Below, in pieces: positions 51,753 through 61,269 of a stretch of 64,000 nt of DNA. This DNA is from CAZEAC01 sp964510065 (GTDB lineage Bacteria > Bdellovibrionota_C > UBA2361 > CAIXSY01), in NCBI GenBank assembly GCA_964510065.1, contig CAZEAC010000003.1:33950-97949 (forward strand). The letters are read 5' to 3'. A model generated the notes under the pieces. The model had not been told where the DNA came from. It worked only from the letters and a program-made list of their open reading frames with translations, and made no database searches. Numbering within the stretch: position 1 is the stretch's first letter; each line of letters begins with the position of its first letter. The position numbers and the translations under genes are program-made.

Positions 51753-53420
51753 ATGAGTAGCAAAGCAGCAACACACAGCGCCGATTCCGAGGTAAACTAC
51801 CTTAATCACGAGACCGGCATTTGGTCCTGGCTCACCAGCATCGATCATAAGCGGATAGGGCTTCTCTATCTCTATTCGATTCTGGCCTTTTTCGTCCTTG
51901 GCGGAGTCGCGGCCCTGGTCATGCGAACCGAGCTGATGTTCGCGGGGCCGACACTTAAGTTTATCGATCCCGAGCTCTACAACACGCTATTTACGCTTCA
52001 TGGCGTGCTGATGATCTTCCTTTTTATTGTTCCAGGAATTCCGGCGACACTTGGAAACTTTCTGCTCCCTTTGATGATTGGCGCGAAAGATGTTGCGTTC
52101 CCAAAGCTTAATCTTTTTAGCTGGTATATCTACATTTTTGGCGCGGCGATGGCGCTCCTCGCGCTGTTTTACGGCGTGGCTTTTGATGCACGTGGCTTGA
52201 AGGCGACGCTCGATACTGGCTGGACTTTTTATGCTCCGTATAGCGTTACGAGCGAGACTTCAATGATGATAATGGTGCTCGCTGCATTTATCATGGGGTT
52301 CTCGTCAATTTTGACCGGTCTTAACTTCGTGGTGACTGTGCACAAGCTTCGAGCTCCTGGCATGACTTGGAACCGGCTACCTGTGTTCGTATGGGCTACC
52401 TACGCCACTGCAGTTATTCAGACCCTCGCCACGCCGGTAGTCGGTATTACCATGGTGCTTCTGATAATGGAGAAGTTCTTCGGAGTCGGTGTGTTCAATC
52501 CCGATCTTGGCGGCGACCCAGTGCTATTTGAACATATGTTTTGGTTCTATTCTCACCCAGTCGTGTACATCATGGTACTTCCGGCTTTCGGTGTTGTCGG
52601 TGAGATAATCCCAGTTTTTTCGAGGAAGCCGATCTTTGGATACCGTGCCGTGTGTTATGCGTCTCTCGCAATTGCGATTATCGGATTTTTGGTCTGGGCT
52701 CACCATATGTTGGTGGCGGGTATCTCTGAAACCTCGGCTATTTACTTCTCGGTGGTTACGTTCGCTGTCGCAGTGCCGACCGCAGTAAAGGTATTTAACT
52801 GGGTCAGTACGATGTACAAGGGCTCGATAAGCTTTGAAACTCCGATGCTGTATGCGATGGCATTTGTATTTCTCTTTATGATTGCCGGTACAACCGGTGT
52901 GTATCTTGCGACGCTTGCCGTCGATGTTTTCTACCACGACACCTATTTTGTCGTGGCGCACTTCCACTACACGATTCAGGGTGGCGCGGTAATCGGTCTT
53001 ATCGCTGGGCTACACTTCTGGTTTCCGAAAATCTCGGGCAAGATGTACAATGAGACTGTCGCTAAAATTGCATTCTTCTGTGTCTTTATTGGCTTCAACC
53101 TTACCTTCATTCCGCAGTTCGGATTGGGAATGGAGGGCATGCCGCGCCGTTATTACGATTACCCGGCGGAGTTTCAAACACTCCATACCTGGTCAACGAT
53201 TGGTGCCTATCTGAATGGGTTTGGATACACATTTGCTTTGGTCAATTTGCTGGTAGCGGCGCTGTGGGGCAAGGTAAAAGCGCCTCAGAATCCCTACGAG
53301 TCGCTCTCTCTGGAATGGCAGACTTCATCGCCGCCAGTACACGAAAACTTTCCTGAGGTGCCCGTGGTTACTGATTGGACTTATGGCTATGGCACGCCCG
53401 TTGAGGGAGTTGCGCATTAA
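51753..53420 (+). CDS. coxA: Cytochrome c oxidase subunit I
   Basis: 555 aa, about 12 helices. Heme ligand His in LFTLHGVLMIFLF, the CuB Tyr-His pair in WFYSHPVVYIMVLPAF, CuB histidines in VWAHHMLVAGI, and AHFHYTIQGGAVIG. The bacterial heme-copper subunit with both a heme and the binuclear centre; it pumps protons. The GFSSILTGLNF stretch is consistent with type A oxidases. Confidence 0.97.
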   Translation: MSSKAATHSADSEVNYLNHETGIWSWLTSIDHKRIGLLYLYSILAFFVLGGVAALVMRTELMFAGPTLKFIDPELYNTLFTLHGVLMIFLFIVPGIPATLGNFLLPLMIGAKDVAFPKLNLFSWYIYIFGAAMALLALFYGVAFDARGLKATLDTGWTFYAPYSVTSETSMMIMVLAAFIMGFSSILTGLNFVVTVHKLRAPGMTWNRLPVFVWATYATAVIQTLATPVVGITMVLLIMEKFFGVGVFNPDLGGDPVLFEHMFWFYSHPVVYIMVLPAFGVVGEIIPVFSRKPIFGYRAVCYASLAIAIIGFLVWAHHMLVAGISETSAIYFSVVTFAVAVPTAVKVFNWVSTMYKGSISFETPMLYAMAFVFLFMIAGTTGVYLATLAVDVFYHDTYFVVAHFHYTIQGGAVIGLIAGLHFWFPKISGKMYNETVAKIAFFCVFIGFNLTFIPQFGLGMEGMPRRYYDYPAEFQTLHTWSTIGAYLNGFGYTFALVNLLVAALWGKVKAPQNPYESLSLEWQTSSPPVHENFPEVPVVTDWTYGYGTPVEGVAH

Positions 53421-53447
53421 AATTTTTTTGAGAAGGTAAGCGGAACT

Positions 53448-54113
53448 ATGTCATCACACGCATCAACAGTAGACGAACCGGGAGCGCCGCCACATGTGCA
53501 CCACATGGACACAACTACCGCGTATGAAGCGGCGAAGTTCGGCATGTGGCTTTTTCTGGCGACGGAAGTTCTTCTCTTCGGAGGACTTTTTGCAGCCTAT
53601 GCATTTTATCATTGGCTTTATTATGACTTTTTCCATCATGCGAGTACGCACCTCAATTGGGTGCTTGGCTTCACTAACACCTTAGTGCTTTTAGTAAGCA
53701 GCCTCTTTGCGGCGCTTGCGGTTGACGCGGCCCAGCATGGAAAAAATAAAGAGGTTTCAACCTGGCTTATCTCGACGATTGTCTGTGGCTGCATCTTTTT
53801 GGTCATTAAGTACTTCGAGTACTCGAATAAGATTGGTCATGGGCTGTTTCCGCATTTCAGTTTGAGTCAGGTTGGAATTGGAATCAGTTCACAGGAGTAC
53901 AAAGCCTACTTTGGATTGTACTACTGCATGACCGGGCTGCATGCGCTTCATGTTATTCTCGGAATGGGGCTAATAATTTGGGCGCTTAGGAAGTCGCTGA
54001 AAGATCGCTTCTCTCCGCGTTACTACACGCCGGTGGAAGTAAGTGCGCTGTACTGGCATCTTGTCGACTTAATCTGGATCTTTCTCTTCCCGCTTCTGTA
54101 TCTCGTAGGATAA
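53448..54113 (+). CDS. coxC: Cytochrome c oxidase subunit III
   Basis: 221 aa with about five helices. The N-terminal AAKFGMWLFLATEVLLFGGLF, and the conserved His in GLHALHVILGMGLIIW and YWHLVDLIWIFLFPLLYL, are subunit III signatures. It is 27 bp after coxA. Confidence 0.96.
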   Translation: MSSHASTVDEPGAPPHVHHMDTTTAYEAAKFGMWLFLATEVLLFGGLFAAYAFYHWLYYDFFHHASTHLNWVLGFTNTLVLLVSSLFAALAVDAAQHGKNKEVSTWLISTIVCGCIFLVIKYFEYSNKIGHGLFPHFSLSQVGIGISSQEYKAYFGLYYCMTGLHALHVILGMGLIIWALRKSLKDRFSPRYYTPVEVSALYWHLVDLIWIFLFPLLYLVG

Positions 54114-54153
54114 AAACACTGTACGATTAGGAATACTGTAGGTTAGGAATCTT

Positions 54154-54627
54154 ATGGCGCATCACGGATCACATTCATCGCAGCATTATTCCTCTCATAG
54201 CTCACATGTGGGGCATATACTTCCGCGGAGTGTGTACTTTACGGTGCTCTTTGCATTGATAGTATTGACGCTTATTACTGTTGCGTTGGCTAAGTACCAG
54301 CCGATTGTCGATCTTATTAATAGCGTTAATAATTTGAATATCGTTATCGCGCTGCTTATTGCCTCGACCAAAGCGGTTATCGTTGCGATGTTCTTCATGC
54401 ATTTGAAGTATGAGGCACCGATGACCTGGCTTTACGCGTTCTTCCCGATTCTGCTTCTTGGCTTTCTCATCGGCGGTCTTTTCCTCGATAACCCATTCCG
54501 AACGGATCCTTCAACGGGTCGATCATGGAAGTCGCATATGCAGGAGCAAGCTGAAGCTATACGTGAAAAGGCTGTCTCAGAGCGAGCCGCACAGCATGCT
54601 GACGGCCATGCCCAAGCACATCACTAA
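54154..54627 (+). CDS. coxD: Cytochrome c oxidase subunit IV (caa3 type)
   Basis: 157 aa. A His/Ser-rich N-terminus (HHGSHSSQHYSSHSSHVGH), three hydrophobic helices (about 27-45, 57-78, 88-108) and a polar tail rich in Ala, Glu and His. AKYQPIVDLINSVNNLNIVIA matches the small fourth subunit. The gene ends the oxidase operon; convergent dnaE2 starts to be read 52 bp later. Confidence 0.85.
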   Translation: MAHHGSHSSQHYSSHSSHVGHILPRSVYFTVLFALIVLTLITVALAKYQPIVDLINSVNNLNIVIALLIASTKAVIVAMFFMHLKYEAPMTWLYAFFPILLLGFLIGGLFLDNPFRTDPSTGRSWKSHMQEQAEAIREKAVSERAAQHADGHAQAHH

Positions 54628-54679
54628 GGTTTGTTTTCATTGCTTTTTTAGCGTTTCCTCCGCTCAAATATAGCGACGA

Positions 54680-57600
54680 TTAATACGAATAGCTTTTTAC
54701 CGGAAGCCTATTCGGCTCATTAAATTGCCGATGCCTATCAAGCTTTTCAAGCTTAGTCGCGGAGATATAGATAACTCCCTCGACTCGTTCCAACGCTCCA
54801 TGCGCCAAGAGGATCGAGCTTGAAAGAATCACCTTCTGATACCGCTCGAAAACTTGCGGACGAACTATAAGATTCGCCACGCCGGTCTCGTCCTCGAGTG
54901 TGATAAATACTACGCCACGCGCGGTCTGTGGTCGTTGGGCCATAATCGAAATGCCGGCTACTGACACAAATATCTGCTGTTTCGAAGCGGGAATTCCACG
55001 GAGTATCGCTGCAGGGATAACTCCTAAGTGCTGAAGCTCCTCACGTATGAATTGCAATGGATGAGCTTTAAGCGAGAGGCCCGTGCTTGAGTAGTCCTGA
55101 AACATCTGTTGAAGAAGTGTCTGCCGCGCGAATGTAACCGCTGAGTCATTTCGCCCAAGCTGTTTCTCCATAGTGCCGAGATTTTCTTTTAATGCGCGAA
55201 TTTGCCAGAGTGCTTCACGGCTCGCGAGATTCATCGATTGAAAGGCGTCAGCTTTGGCGAGCAGCTCTAAGCTTCGTCGCTGAATCTTTATTTTGTTCCA
55301 AAGATCATAGATCGAAGAGTAGGGAGCGTGTGCCGCTATCTTCATGGCGTCTTCTTTTCTTAGTCCTTTGACCAATCTGAAACCTAATTGAATGATTTCC
55401 GAAGAGTAGCCATTTTTCGTCGCTGAAATAGGCAACGTGCAGTCCCACTGGCTTCGGTTCACATCAATAGGCAGTACCTTGGCTCGATGCTGTTCAGCGT
55501 CTCTTACAATCTGTGAAGGGGCATAAAAGCCCATTGGTTGGCTATTAATCAGTGCGGAAGCGAAATGTGCTGGATAGTGCCGTTTGATCCAGGCAGAAGC
55601 ATACACCAGTAATGCGAACGAAGCGGCGTGCGATTCGGGAAATCCATATTCGCTAAACCCACGGATCTGATTCATACAGCTTTCGGCGAATTCGGGGCTG
55701 TAGCCGTTTGAGATCATGCCGTTAATGATCTTCTCTTTAAATTTTGCAATAACACCGAGGTTTCGTTTCCAGCTCGCCATAGAGCGGCGAAGCTGCTCAG
55801 CTTCTCCCGGAGTAAAGTTTGCCAGCACGATCGCAAGCTGCATCGCCTGTTCTTGGAAAAGCGGCACGCCGAGTGTCTTCCCTAAAATTGCCTCGACTCT
55901 TGAGTCCGGGTAGTTCGGCGTTTCGAGCCCTTTTCGCCTTCGAAGATAGGGGTGCACCATATTGCCTTGTATTGGTCCCGGGCGCACAATCGCGACCTCT
56001 ATCACCAGATCATAAAAGCAGCGTGGCTTAAGTCTTGGCAGCATCGACATCTGTGCGCGCGATTCAACCTGGAACACACCGACGGTATCGGCGGCACAGA
56101 GCATGTCGTATACCGCCGGATCTTCCGCCGGGATGGTGGCGAGCGTGAGCGACTCTTCACCCTTCAGCGCGCGCGTTTCATTGATGCTTGTGAGCGCTTT
56201 TCGAATGCAGCTCAGCATGCCGAGCCCCAGAATATCGATTTTGAGCATGCCAAGCTCCTCGATATCATCCTTGTCCCACTCGATTATCGTGCGATCAGGC
56301 ATTGCTGCGTTAAGGATCGGCACTGTCTCGCAGAGTGGCTTTTCGGAGATAATAAATCCTCCTACATGCTGCGAGAGATGGCGCGGAAAACCTTGAATTT
56401 GCTCGGCCAGAAGTAGTGCGTTGCGAATGGTCTTGTCGTCAGGACTAAGTCCCGCTTCCTTTAGATCGGCGTCACTCACAGAAGATCCTGTCCAGCGATG
56501 AATCAGGTTTGCCAGCAGGTCGACACTATCAAGCGGAAGGCCGAGCGCTTTGCCCACATCACGAATAGCGCTTCGCGCGCGGTAGGTGATTACCTCACAG
56601 GTAAGCCCCGAGCGTTCTCGTCCGAAGCGTTGATAAATATATTGAATGACCTCCTCTCGGCGTTCGTGCTCGAAGTCGATATCGATGTCTGGCGGCTCGT
56701 CTCGTTCTTTGCTTATAAAACGCGCAAAAAGCAGATTGATTCGCGCCGGATCGACCTCCGTAATTCCGAGACAGAAGCATACCACCGAGTTCGCGGCGGC
56801 ACCGCGACCTTGACAGAGAATGCCGCGGCTTCGCGCGAAGCACACGATGTCGTAACAGGTAAGGAAATATTTTTCGTAGCGCAATTCTTCGATAAGCTTG
56901 AACTCAGCGCACAGCTGTGTTCTCACCTTATCGGGAATCCCGTCCGGATAGCGTCGCTTTGCACCTTCAAAGCTGAGCGCTATCAGGTGCTGCATTGGCG
57001 TAAGTCCAGGCGGACAGATCTCTTCGGGGTATTCATAGCGTAAGCAATCAAGCGAAAACGAGCGACAATATTCAGCGATTTCTAGGCTCCTTCGCAGTGC
57101 TTCAGGAGCATGGCGAAAGATGTGCACAATCTCATCAAGCGGTTTAAGGTATCGTTCGGCATTGCAATAAAGTTCGAAGCCAGCCTGAGCAACGCTACAG
57201 CCAAGACGGATGCAGCGAAGCACATCTTGAAGTGGGCGGCGCTCAGCTGTGTGATAGTAAACGTTTCCTGTCGCAACAAGTGGAATTGAGAGCTTCTCCG
57301 CAACTTGGATTGTGCCGCGCCATAGTTTCTCTGATTGCGCCGAGAAGTTTTGTGAAAGCGTCAGTGAGAGAAGTTCGGGTCGATTAAACTTCTCCCGATA
57401 TTTTTTGACGAAGTCGAGGAGATATATATCACTTGCGACAGATGACCAATGTGGAACGATTGAGCAGACAAGATCCTCTTGATAGCTGAAAAAATCCTCC
57501 GAGCAGAGCGTACAACCTCCTTTTTCGGCACGGAGCTTCCCGAGAGTAAGTAGTCTACACAGGTTACCATATCCTTTTCGCGAAGTAGGGTAGAGTAGTA

Positions 57601-57880
57601 ACGAGGGAGGATCTTCTTCGGCCTTGGTAAGTGCGAGCGCAGGTTTGTCGGAGAGCGTAATCTCGGCGGCAACGATAAAACGGCCGCCGCTATTTTTCGC
57701 CGCGGTATGCGCGCGGACCACGGCACCGACGCTGTTGCAATCGGTAATTGCGATCCCTTGGTAGCCAAGCTCCGTTGCTCGCTGCACAAGCTCCTCGGGA
57801 TGGCTTGCGCCGCGAAGCAGCGAGAAGTTGCTGTGCGCCTGTAGTTCGACGTATTCTATGCGTGAAGTCCGTGTAAGCAT
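54680..57880 (-). CDS. dnaE2: Error-prone DNA polymerase DnaE2 (ImuC)
   Basis: 1066 aa C-family polymerase. PHP domain (YVELQAHSNFSLLRGASHPE), catalytic aspartates in EPPDIDIDFEHERRE, palm/finger blocks VGVFQVESRAQMSMLPR and YGFPESHAASFALLVY, and an OB-fold near the end (RGVVFITLEDETGVANLIV). The length and PHP pattern fit DnaE2 rather than the replicative DnaE (about 1150 aa). It extends lesion-bypassing DNA during SOS mutagenesis with ImuA and ImuB, found 4 kb to the right on the same strand but separated by a LysE gene. Confidence 0.95.
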   Translation of the reverse strand: MLTRTSRIEYVELQAHSNFSLLRGASHPEELVQRATELGYQGIAITDCNSVGAVVRAHTAAKNSGGRFIVAAEITLSDKPALALTKAEEDPPSLLLYPTSRKGYGNLCRLLTLGKLRAEKGGCTLCSEDFFSYQEDLVCSIVPHWSSVASDIYLLDFVKKYREKFNRPELLSLTLSQNFSAQSEKLWRGTIQVAEKLSIPLVATGNVYYHTAERRPLQDVLRCIRLGCSVAQAGFELYCNAERYLKPLDEIVHIFRHAPEALRRSLEIAEYCRSFSLDCLRYEYPEEICPPGLTPMQHLIALSFEGAKRRYPDGIPDKVRTQLCAEFKLIEELRYEKYFLTCYDIVCFARSRGILCQGRGAAANSVVCFCLGITEVDPARINLLFARFISKERDEPPDIDIDFEHERREEVIQYIYQRFGRERSGLTCEVITYRARSAIRDVGKALGLPLDSVDLLANLIHRWTGSSVSDADLKEAGLSPDDKTIRNALLLAEQIQGFPRHLSQHVGGFIISEKPLCETVPILNAAMPDRTIIEWDKDDIEELGMLKIDILGLGMLSCIRKALTSINETRALKGEESLTLATIPAEDPAVYDMLCAADTVGVFQVESRAQMSMLPRLKPRCFYDLVIEVAIVRPGPIQGNMVHPYLRRRKGLETPNYPDSRVEAILGKTLGVPLFQEQAMQLAIVLANFTPGEAEQLRRSMASWKRNLGVIAKFKEKIINGMISNGYSPEFAESCMNQIRGFSEYGFPESHAASFALLVYASAWIKRHYPAHFASALINSQPMGFYAPSQIVRDAEQHRAKVLPIDVNRSQWDCTLPISATKNGYSSEIIQLGFRLVKGLRKEDAMKIAAHAPYSSIYDLWNKIKIQRRSLELLAKADAFQSMNLASREALWQIRALKENLGTMEKQLGRNDSAVTFARQTLLQQMFQDYSSTGLSLKAHPLQFIREELQHLGVIPAAILRGIPASKQQIFVSVAGISIMAQRPQTARGVVFITLEDETGVANLIVRPQVFERYQKVILSSSILLAHGALERVEGVIYISATKLEKLDRHRQFNEPNRLPVKSYSY

Positions 57881-57892
57881 CTATTCTGTTGT

Positions 57893-57915
57893 TATTCTAG
57901 TATATAAATAGAATA
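57893..57915 (-). promoter_or_regulatory. Candidate SOS-type operator before dnaE2
   Basis: TATTCTA-N9-TAGAATA is a perfect 7-bp inverted repeat 12 bp before the dnaE2 ATG. ATTCTAGT and TAGAA-type halves also occur just before imuA (61219-61242). It does not match the classical LexA boxes I know, so the identity of the binder is open. Confidence 0.4.
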
Positions 57916-57952
57916 GAAGCTATTAGTCTAACTATCTGTAGCTAAAGGGTTT

Positions 57953-58573
57953 ATGGACACCGCTCAGATCGCGCTTTTGGCCTCGATATGTTTTGTGGCG
58001 ATGGTAAGTCCGGGGCCTGATTTCATTTTAGTAGCTCGTAATGCAGTTTCATATCCGCGCCGGCAGGCATTAGCCACGGCGCTTGGTATTGTCGCCGGAT
58101 GTTTTGTCCACGCAACATACTGCATTTTAGGACTCGCGATAATAATCGCAAAGAGCGTACTTCTTTTTTCAGTCATCAAGTATATCGGTGCCACCTACCT
58201 AGTCTATATCGGTCTAAAGGGACTCTTCAGCCGTTGCGGTGAACTCGAGAAGGTAGTCGAACCAAGAAAGTCACTTACAGTACGCACCGCATTTATTGAA
58301 GGGTTACTCTGTAACGTGCTTAACCCCAAGCTCGCGCTTTTCCTGCTGAGTCTCTTTACCCAGTTTCTCTCGCCGAGCGCGAATATTGTTGAAAAGATTG
58401 TCGTTGCCCTAGTATTTGTCACGGAGTCCGCACTCTATTGGCCCGCGCTCGTATGTCTATTGCAGTCGACAGCTGTACGCGATCTTTTAGCGCGTGTACG
58501 AAGCGGCGTGGATAAAGTTTGTGGTGTGCTTTTGATTTATCTCGGAGTAAGAGTTGCGGTAAGTCCAGGTTAG
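57953..58573 (+). CDS. LysE/RhtB-family exporter
   Basis: 206 aa with six hydrophobic helices. CFVAMVSPGPDFILVARNAV at the N-terminus is the LysE/RhtB signature, followed by GIVAGCFVHATYCILGLAII. It exports amino acids or related compounds; substrate unknown. AAAGGG precedes the ATG. It lies between dnaE2 and imuB, in the opposite orientation. Confidence 0.92.
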   Translation: MDTAQIALLASICFVAMVSPGPDFILVARNAVSYPRRQALATALGIVAGCFVHATYCILGLAIIIAKSVLLFSVIKYIGATYLVYIGLKGLFSRCGELEKVVEPRKSLTVRTAFIEGLLCNVLNPKLALFLLSLFTQFLSPSANIVEKIVVALVFVTESALYWPALVCLLQSTAVRDLLARVRSGVDKVCGVLLIYLGVRVAVSPG

Positions 58574-58667
58574 CTCGGTGCTCTCTGTGTCTCTATGGTT
58601 TGTTTTACTTTCAAAAAACCACAGAGGCGCAGAGGCGCAGAGGCACAGAGACACAGAGAGCACAGAG
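58574..58667. repeat. Inverted repeat with extended arm, CCACAGAG family
   Basis: CTCGGTGCTCTCTGTGTCTC continuing to ATGGTTTG pairs with AAACCACAGAGGCGCAGAGG and onward. The right arm contains extra 8-bp AGAGGCGC / AGAGGCAC units, making it longer than its partner. It starts at the base after the LysE stop. Confidence 0.8.
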
Positions 58668-58753
58668 ACAAGAAAGAGGAGGAAAACTTAGTTTGTAATG
58701 TCTTCGTTTCGACTTTTCCCAGATTGAACTTTTTAGATATTCCAGTATCGGTA

Positions 58754-60337
58754 TTATGACCAGACCCCATGCACAAACCACTGCATCGTTCTCCTTTTTC
58801 TGAAAACCCAGAGCCATCTGCCGGAGCTCTCCTGAACTCGGAAATATTCCCGTTCGCGGATCTCATCATCAAGCACGTGGCGCCACCACTCATCGCAGAT
58901 CCGCTCCGGACCAATGCCACGAACAATAGTGAGCTCCTCTCCGTTCCAATACATCCGCGAAGGCGGATGATCGGGAAGAAGCGCGATGGCACGAAGTGGC
59001 TCGGGTCGTGAAAGAAGATAAGAAGGACGAGGCAGATTCTGCAACGGAAGATGCGTGTTCTCGGAGTTATCGGTGCTGCTTATCGCATCGTAACGAAACG
59101 ATCGCTCGGGTACATGCGAGGCGAAGCAGTGCAGCTTTCTTACATGCTCTCGCCCTAGGCGTAGCAGTAGGGTATTTAAAAGCTCTTCGCCTTGGCGCGC
59201 GGTCATATCGAATTCAGCGCTAAAAAGATTACCCGAGCTTCCGCGAATGCTTTCCGGCGAGAGCGCTTGCGCCATGATCGATTGAATGCCCTGTGGCGAG
59301 ACTATTTTTTCACAAAGCGCATCGATAATGTTTCGAATCGCGCGAAGACTGTCTTGTGCACGAAAGAGCGAAAGCTCTTTTCGAAGTATGCTTATGCTTC
59401 GGTCATTGTTGATGCTTTCAAATTCGAGCACGAAGCTAAGCGCGCGTTCGTGCTTCTTTAGAAGCATGGCAAAAAGCTCTTCGAAAATACGAGTCACGGC
59501 GTGCGCCAAGGTTTGTTGTGAAGTAATCGGTACTTCGAATTTTCGCCTCAGCGTGCATGATGATGGTACCGGGATTGAGTTAAAGGGCTCATCAACCTTT
59601 CCAAGTGCTTGGTAGAGACGCTTCGGTACGATCTCACCGAAACGATCGCCAAGTGAGTTTCGCGGCAGAAGCAAAAGTTCATGTATTGTCTTAATACCAA
59701 GCTGCAACAATAGCGAAGCTTTGTCTTCAGGGATGCGAAGCGCTTGTACGGGGAGCTCGGTCAGTGGGTAGTAAAATGGATCGAGAAACGAGATCCGCTC
59801 CTTGCTGTAGCGCGAGAGTGCCCACGCAGCGCCAAGCGTTGGTGCTATCGCGACTTTGGCGTAAAAGCCATATGCAGCAAAGCTGGAGAGTATCTTCTCG
59901 GCGAGCAGCGTATCTCCGCCGTGACAGCGCTCAGTGCCACTACTGTTCAGGGTAATGCCGTAGTCAAAAGCGGTATAGTCGAAAGCAGTAGCGTCGGCGC
60001 TCTTTGCGTCAATACCGACATAGGGCGAGAAACGAATTGCCCATTGGGCGAGCTTATAGAGTGATGCATAGTCGCGCTCTGGATTGTGTTTCTCTATAAA
60101 CGCATGAGGCGCGAGCGCTTGCGCCAAAGCGAGAGGGCAGTGATCTCGTATCCCCTCTTTACGGGCTTCCACCGACGCGCGGCGTACCAGCTCCTGTCCC
60201 TTAATTCGAGCCGAGAGCAGACAGGGCCTGCCCCTGGTGTGGGGAAGCCTCTGTCGCAGAAGGTCGAATGGAAAGTTCGGAAGGTATATGCAGAGAAATT
60301 TCTTCGCTGCCACCACATTCAATACCGCTACACTCAA
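58754..60337 (-). CDS. imuB: ImuB, Y-family-like mutasome subunit
   Basis: 527 aa. The start KKFLCIYLPNFPFDLLRQRL aligns with Y-family polymerases, but the catalytic DMD of active polymerases is replaced by CIYLPN, as in inactive ImuB. LLQLGIKTIHELLLLPRNSLGDRFG is the helix-hairpin-helix thumb. ImuB links ImuA, DnaE2 and the beta clamp. The ATG/GTG at 60337 would overlap imuA by 137 nt; a later start is possible. The tandem AFDYT/AFDYG duplication lies near residue 120. Confidence 0.85.
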   Translation of the reverse strand: MSVAVLNVVAAKKFLCIYLPNFPFDLLRQRLPHTRGRPCLLSARIKGQELVRRASVEARKEGIRDHCPLALAQALAPHAFIEKHNPERDYASLYKLAQWAIRFSPYVGIDAKSADATAFDYTAFDYGITLNSSGTERCHGGDTLLAEKILSSFAAYGFYAKVAIAPTLGAAWALSRYSKERISFLDPFYYPLTELPVQALRIPEDKASLLLQLGIKTIHELLLLPRNSLGDRFGEIVPKRLYQALGKVDEPFNSIPVPSSCTLRRKFEVPITSQQTLAHAVTRIFEELFAMLLKKHERALSFVLEFESINNDRSISILRKELSLFRAQDSLRAIRNIIDALCEKIVSPQGIQSIMAQALSPESIRGSSGNLFSAEFDMTARQGEELLNTLLLRLGREHVRKLHCFASHVPERSFRYDAISSTDNSENTHLPLQNLPRPSYLLSRPEPLRAIALLPDHPPSRMYWNGEELTIVRGIGPERICDEWWRHVLDDEIREREYFRVQESSGRWLWVFRKRRTMQWFVHGVWS

Positions 60338-61211
60338 TGCTGCCTCTACATTCTAAATTCCAGCTACGTCTACGCGGTTGCGCCCCTTTCCATGTCACCA
60401 GATCAAGCTGAAAACAGGGATTCATGCTGTTCGATTGGGCGAATGTCACGAGCCAACGGCTCTTTGCTGAAGAGCTTTGTTTGAAGTCCTGCGGATCGCG
60501 AATTAATAAGATTAGCGCCCCTGATCGTTCGGCAAGCAGAGCAAAACGACGTGAAAGCGCAGTCGAGCTGTTGCAATAATCGGTAATTAGCGCTGAAGTA
60601 ATCAGCACTGCGGTCGCCGGCGATGCAGCTATCTTCTCAAGGGCCCAGAGCGCAAGCTTTTTATCCGGAGGATCGATGAAAACGCAGCGGCTTAAATCGT
60701 GGACGGTCTTGTGCAGAATATATGGTGTCGGCCAACACTCCTTGCCGAGCCAGATTATATAATGCGCATGCTTTACCGCCTTTGAAGATTGATCAAGCAC
60801 TACTTTTTGCCGCAGCGCTCTCCCCGCGAGGTAGCTAAAAAGCATCAGTGGAGGCGCAGTGTTTTTTTGCTGCACTGTATTTTTTGACTGCACTGCATTC
60901 TTTTGCTGCGCTATATTCTTTGACCGCGTTGTATCTCCTGGCAGTACTGCATGCTGTTGGTAAGCCCATTCGTGCAGAGCCCCGTAGGGAAGACCACCTG
61001 AAGGTAGCTCCTGATCAAACTGTTCGACACCAAATGGGAGCACGTTTGATGAGCGTGCACCTGATGAGCGTACACCGTGAAGATTGATCGGGCCAGGGCT
61101 TTGCGAATAGGAGCTCTGCGGATAGGAGCTTTGCGCATCAATTTCAGCCTGCCAAAGTAGTCCGCGCTCAAGGAAAGAGGAGACCGATTCTTTTGAGCTG
61201 GCAATAAACAT
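60201..61211 (-). CDS. imuA: ImuA, RecA-like mutasome subunit
   Basis: 336 aa. FDQELPSGGLPYGALHEW is the conserved ImuA/SulA-like N-terminal motif, and the core (MLFSYLAGRALRQKVVL through ALWALEKIAASPATAVLITS) is RecA-like without a clear Walker A. A hexapeptide-repeat insertion lies near residues 90-115, with other short repeats at both ends. It ends overlapping imuB. It begins 52 bp from a divergent small ORF. Confidence 0.8.
   Translation of the reverse strand: MFIASSKESVSSFLERGLLWQAEIDAQSSYPQSSYSQSPGPINLHGVRSSGARSSNVLPFGVEQFDQELPSGGLPYGALHEWAYQQHAVLPGDTTRSKNIAQQKNAVQSKNTVQQKNTAPPLMLFSYLAGRALRQKVVLDQSSKAVKHAHYIIWLGKECWPTPYILHKTVHDLSRCVFIDPPDKKLALWALEKIAASPATAVLITSALITDYCNSSTALSRRFALLAERSGALILLIRDPQDFKQSSSAKSRWLVTFAQSNSMNPCFQLDLVTWKGAQPRRRSWNLECRGSIECSGIECGGSEEISLHIPSELSIRPSATEASPHQGQALSALGSN
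60852..60941. repeat. 18-bp tandem repeat inside imuA
   Basis: Five degenerate 18-bp units, such as CTGCACTGTATTTTTTGA and CTGCACTGCATTCTTTTG. On the coding strand they give the hexapeptide series SKNIAQ, QKNAVQ, SKNTVQ, QKNTAP. The period is in frame, so length changes keep the gene open. Confidence 0.85.
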
Positions 61212-61269
61212 GATGTAAATTCTAGTGTTTTTCTATATAGAAGAATAGTTAGATCGGTGTCTTTTGTCA

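Noticed and set aside
56498..57043. 181-aa open frame on the plus strand
   Set aside because: Antisense to dnaE2, which has full family motifs in this stretch; no ribosome site and no recognisable protein pattern.
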